A DNA stretch of 64,000 nucleotides from Bacillota bacterium (GTDB taxonomy: Bacteria; Bacillota; Ch66; Ch109), in contig JABLWZ010000023.1 of NCBI GenBank assembly GCA_013178275.1, forward strand, positions 1-64,000, given 5' to 3'. Of this stretch, positions 61,026 through 64,000 are shown one piece after another. Made by a program: the position numbers and the translations under genes. The notes under the pieces are model-generated. The model saw nothing but the letters and a program-made list of their open reading frames with translations. It had not been told where the DNA came from and ran no database searches. The first letter of the stretch is position 1. Every line of letters starts with the position of its first letter.

Positions 61026-61658
61026 TTATTTCGCCGCCAGGGGGGCCTCTTCTTCACCCGCCGGTTCGACCTCCGGCTTGGGCGCCTCTTCCTCCCTGGC
61101 CGCCACTATCCCGACCACCGACTCATCCCGGTCGTTCAGCACCCGGATCTCGGCCGGGAGCTTCAGGTCGGCCACTGTTATCCGGTCCCCGAACCCCAGT
61201 TCATCAACCTTGACCTCCACCGCTCCCGGGATCTGAGTGGGCAGGCACTCGATACGGAGAGACCGCAGGAAGCTCTGCAGCCGGCCTCCCTCCTTGACCC
61301 CTCTCGCCTCTCCCACCAGCGTCAAGGGAACCTCGGTGACGATCCGCTCGGACAGAGAGATACGGTAAAAATCGGCGTGCCGCAGGTGACGGCGGACCGG
61401 GTCGCGCTGCAGTTCACGGATCATCACCGTGTCGGTCTCTTCCCCATTTTCCGCCCTGACCCGGGCCTCCAACAGGGTGTTGCGTCCATGCCCCGAGTGG
61501 GCAAGGATGGATTCCAGCCTTTTCCGGTCGAACTGGACGTTCAGGTTGGGCTTGCCGCCTCCATAGATGACCCCCAGGGCCAGTCCACCCTTGCGCTGCT
61601 GCTTGACCCGTCCCCTGGCGTCGGTGGGCCTTATCTCAAACTCCAAAACATCAGACAA
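61026..61658 (-). CDS. ctc: 50S ribosomal protein L25 / general stress protein Ctc
   Basis: 210 residues: an N-terminal L25 5S-rRNA-binding domain (about 1-95), a TL5-like C-terminal beta domain (about 96-185), and an acidic Ala/Glu/Pro-rich tail. The long two-domain form is usual in Clostridia and Thermus. It lies 68 bp downstream of prs and 30 bp upstream of pth. Confidence 0.95.
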   Translation of the reverse strand: MSDVLEFEIRPTDARGRVKQQRKGGLALGVIYGGGKPNLNVQFDRKRLESILAHSGHGRNTLLEARVRAENGEETDTVMIRELQRDPVRRHLRHADFYRISLSERIVTEVPLTLVGEARGVKEGGRLQSFLRSLRIECLPTQIPGAVEVKVDELGFGDRITVADLKLPAEIRVLNDRDESVVGIVAAREEEAPKPEVEPAGEEEAPLAAK

Positions 61659-61726
61659 AATACTTCCCCTCCTGTCATGGGCTACTTGTATTGTTTCAAG
61701 TATGCCCCGGGGAGGGGAAGGTCAAA

Positions 61727-62683
61727 CTAAGCGTCAAACAGCTTGCTGACGGACAGGTCTTCGTGGATTCGGATGATAGCCTCTCCCAGCAGGGGAGCCA
61801 CCGAGAGGACCGTTATCTTGTCCAGCCGCTTTTCCTCCGGCAGGGGGATGGTGTTGGTGATCACCACTTCCTTCAAGGGAGAGGCGGCCAGCCTCTGCAC
61901 CGCCGGCCCGGACAGCAGGGCGTGCGTGGCGCAGGCGTAAACATCCTTGGCCCCACGGTCCATCATCACCTCGGCTCCCTGGGTGATGGTTCCCGCGGTG
62001 TCGATTATGTCGTCGATCATGATGACCGATTTATTCTTTACCTCGCCGATTACGTGCATGACCTCCGAAACGTTGGGCTCGGGACGCCGCTTGTCGATGA
62101 TGGCTATCTCCGCCCCCATCCCGAGTCGTTCCGCCAGGTCGCGGGCGCGGGTCACCCCACCCAAGTCGGGGGAGACCACCACCACATCCTCCAGTTCCTT
62201 GTTGCGGAAGTAGTCAGCCAGGATGGGCACCCCAGGCAGGTGGTCCACCGGGATGTCGTAAAAACCCTGGATCTGCCCGGCATGCAGGTCCATGGTTACC
62301 ACCCGCTGCGCACCGGTAACGGTCAGCAGGTTGGCGATCATTTTAGCGGTAATCGGATCCCGGGCCCGGGTCTTGCGGTCCTGCCGGCCATAGCCGTAGT
62401 AAGGGACCACCGCGTTGATGCGGAAAGACGAGGCGCGGTGCACCGCGTCGATCATGATCAACAGTTCCATCAGGTTTTCGTTGACCGGCGGGCAGGTAGG
62501 CTGAATGATAAAAACGTCGACCCCCCTGACGCTCTCATCGATAGCCACACAGATCTCCCCATCGGCAAAACGGTTCACCTTGGAGGCCCCCACATACAGC
62601 CCCAGATAGTCGGCGATCTCCTCCGCCAGCGACTGGTTGGCGTTGCCCGAAAAAATCTTTAACCGCTTGTTGAAAACAGACAT
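61727..62683 (-). CDS. prs: Ribose-phosphate pyrophosphokinase (PRPP synthetase)
   Basis: 318 residues. [54 protein letters not shown], and the PRPP-binding motif [15 protein letters not shown] are present. It supplies PRPP for nucleotides, NAD (nadC in this window), His and Trp. Directly downstream of glmU by 33 bp, the widely conserved pair. Confidence 0.97.
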   Translation of the reverse strand: MSVFNKRLKIFSGNANQSLAEEIADYLGLYVGASKVNRFADGEICVAIDESVRGVDVFIIQPTCPPVNENLMELLIMIDAVHRASSFRINAVVPYYGYGRQDRKTRARDPITAKMIANLLTVTGAQRVVTMDLHAGQIQGFYDIPVDHLPGVPILADYFRNKELEDVVVVSPDLGGVTRARDLAERLGMGAEIAIIDKRRPEPNVSEVMHVIGEVKNKSVIMIDDIIDTAGTITQGAEVMMDRGAKDVYACATHALLSGPAVQRLAASPLKEVVITNTIPLPEEKRLDKITVLSVAPLLGEAIIRIHEDLSVSKLFDA

Positions 62684-62716
62684 CCCCGCTCCTCCCGTCG
62701 AACTATATCAGTCTAT

Positions 62717-64000
62717 TTATTGCTTATCCGGTTTCACCCGGGTTTTCCACTGGGGAATATTCTTCTGCGGGGCCCGTTCTACAGCCAGGGAGCCCTCCGG
62801 GACATCCTTGGTGATGGTGGAGCCCGCCCCGGTCACCGCGTTCGCGCCTATCGTCACCGGGGCCACCAGGTTGGTGTTGCTGCCGATAAAAGCCCCATCC
62901 TCCACCACCGTGGGGTACTTGTTCACCCCATCGTAGTTGCAGGTGATCGTCCCGGCCCCGATGTTTACCCCCTCGCCCAGGGTGGCGTCCCCGACGTAGG
63001 AGAGGTGAGGTATCTTGCTCCCCCTGCCCACCGTGGACTTCTTGATCTCGACGAAGTCCCCCACCTTTACCTTGTCGCTCAGTCGGGTAAGCGGGCGCAG
63101 GTAGGAAAAGGGGCCGATATCGCAGTTTTCACCGACTTCGCTTTCCAGCATCACTGAATTCCGGACCACAGTGCCTTTCCCGATCCGGGAATCCACTACC
63201 CGGGTGAAAGGCCCTATCCGGCAGTCCGACCCGATCACGGATTTGCCCTCGATAAAGGTAAAGGGGTAGATCACCGTGTCCGGTTCAATCATCACCCCGG
63301 CGTCGATGTAGGTGGTCCTGGGGTCGACGATGCTCACGCCTTCTTCCATCAGACGCTCCCGCACCCGCTCCCGGATTATCCCGTCCACCTCCGCCAACTG
63401 CCGACGGCTGTTTATGCCCAGGGCCTCCTCCGCCTCCGCCAGCGCTACCGCCTGCACCTTTTTACCCCGCTCGCGCAGGATTTTGAGCACATCGGTCAGG
63501 TAGTACTCGCCCTGGACGTTGTTAGGCATCACCTGGCTCAGCGCCGAGAATAGTTGTTCGCGGTCGAAGCAGTAGGTGCCGGTATTGCCTTCGTTTATCC
63601 TCTTCTCGTCAGGTGCGGCATCCTTTTCCTCAACGATCCGGTCCAGATTCCCGCTCTGGTCGCGGATGATCCGGCCGTACCCGGTCGGTTCGGGAAAGAC
63701 CGCTGACAGTACGGTGGCTGCCGCCTGGCTCTCCCGATGCCTCTCCAGCAGCATCCGCAGGGTCTCGCCTCTGAGCAGCGGGGTGTCACCACAGACAACC
63801 ATCACGGTATTGCAGTCGGCGCCGATGCTCCCCTCCGCCTGCATCACGGCGTGCCCGGTACCCAGTTGCTGCTCCTGCCGGGCATATGAAAAGGCGGGAC
63901 CCAGCACCTCTTTCACCAGGTCCGCCCCGTGACCGATCACCAGCACCGCGTCACCGATCCCTGCGGTATTCAGTGCATCCAACACGTGCTGTACCATAGG
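62717..64000 (-). CDS. glmU: Bifunctional UDP-GlcNAc pyrophosphorylase / GlcN-1-P acetyltransferase (5' end missing)
   Basis: Last ~427 residues of GlmU; the gene runs off the right edge and lacks about 30 N-terminal residues, including the LAAGxGTRM motif. The uridyltransferase part is visible in QEQQLGTGHAVMQA, VVCGDTPLL and NEGNTGTYCF. The left-handed beta-helix acetyltransferase part follows (about 240 onward in this fragment: GPFSYLRPLTRL, VEIKKSTVGRGSKIPHLSYVGDA, GAGTITCNYDGVNKYPT). It makes UDP-GlcNAc for peptidoglycan. Confidence 0.96.
   Translation of the reverse strand, partial: PMVQHVLDALNTAGIGDAVLVIGHGADLVKEVLGPAFSYARQEQQLGTGHAVMQAEGSIGADCNTVMVVCGDTPLLRGETLRMLLERHRESQAAATVLSAVFPEPTGYGRIIRDQSGNLDRIVEEKDAAPDEKRINEGNTGTYCFDREQLFSALSQVMPNNVQGEYYLTDVLKILRERGKKVQAVALAEAEEALGINSRRQLAEVDGIIRERVRERLMEEGVSIVDPRTTYIDAGVMIEPDTVIYPFTFIEGKSVIGSDCRIGPFTRVVDSRIGKGTVVRNSVMLESEVGENCDIGPFSYLRPLTRLSDKVKVGDFVEIKKSTVGRGSKIPHLSYVGDATLGEGVNIGAGTITCNYDGVNKYPTVVEDGAFIGSNTNLVAPVTIGANAVTGAGSTITKDVPEGSLAVERAPQKNIPQWKTRVKPDKQ

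Overview
The window reads as chromosomal DNA of an anaerobic, spore-forming, fairly GC-rich member of the Clostridia. It most resembles the Desulfotomaculum/Pelotomaculum (Peptococcaceae) type, judged from gene content and order and not from any search. Evidence: Firmicutes-style sporulation genes (spoIIE, yabP, yabQ, spoVT, a spoVB-like flippase) sit among glmU-prs-ctc-pth-mfd-prsA-yabN-hup-yabO-divIC in the order usual for low-GC Gram-positives. Formate-THF ligase and a membrane-bound [NiFe] hydrogenase with a full Hyp maturation set suggest H2/C1 anaerobic metabolism. Nearly all genes are on the minus strand.

Layout, left to right (most genes are transcribed right to left). 1-486: 5' end of a 16S rRNA gene and its promoter. 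487-2775: greA-lysS with a near-perfect sigma-A promoter. 2772-6367: lineage-type genes of unclear role (an unrecognised protein, a 'quinate dehydrogenase'-type protein coupled to an XRE regulator, a DUF4238-like protein). 6407-14847: a cofactor block (dusB, coaX, bioY with a BirA operator, nadC, nadB, panD, panC, panB, and a DUF2520 reductase that could replace PanE). 15111-20070: folate and C1 genes (folBK fusion, folP, fhs, a thioesterase, ndk), with two palindromic intergenic elements. 20207-25445: ftsH, tilS, a metallo-hydrolase, and a plus-strand L,D-transpeptidase. 25500-30649: a small unknown gene and an ABC-2 exporter cassette with a 503-residue lipoprotein. 30940-33587: spoIIE with a textbook Spo0A-type promoter. 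33841-34353: a plus-strand 82-residue membrane protein behind a strong sigma-54 promoter.

34435-46953: the [NiFe] hydrogenase locus in two minus-strand blocks, hypA-hypB-hyaABC and hyaD-hypFCDE. They are separated by a plus-strand murI-mop pair. The MurI has serine in place of the first catalytic cysteine. The stretch between hypB and hypA is filled by three tandem copies of a 227-bp repeat, with relatives near hypA/ppx, spoIIE and spoVT. 47254-54862: ppx/gppA (apparently an ACG start), S1-domain protein, divIC, a small HTH protein, yabQ, yabP, yabO, hup, yabN (mazG), the flippase, and spoVT with a sigma-G-type promoter. 55073-64000: prsA, mfd, a PrsW-like membrane protein, pth, ctc (L25), prs and a truncated glmU.

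No CRISPR array, tRNA, IS transposase or phage gene was seen. The most unusual signals are the multi-copy 227-bp repeat family, the sigma-54-driven small membrane protein, the Cys-to-Ser MurI, the non-canonical start of ppx, and a long structured leader in front of the hydrogenase operon.
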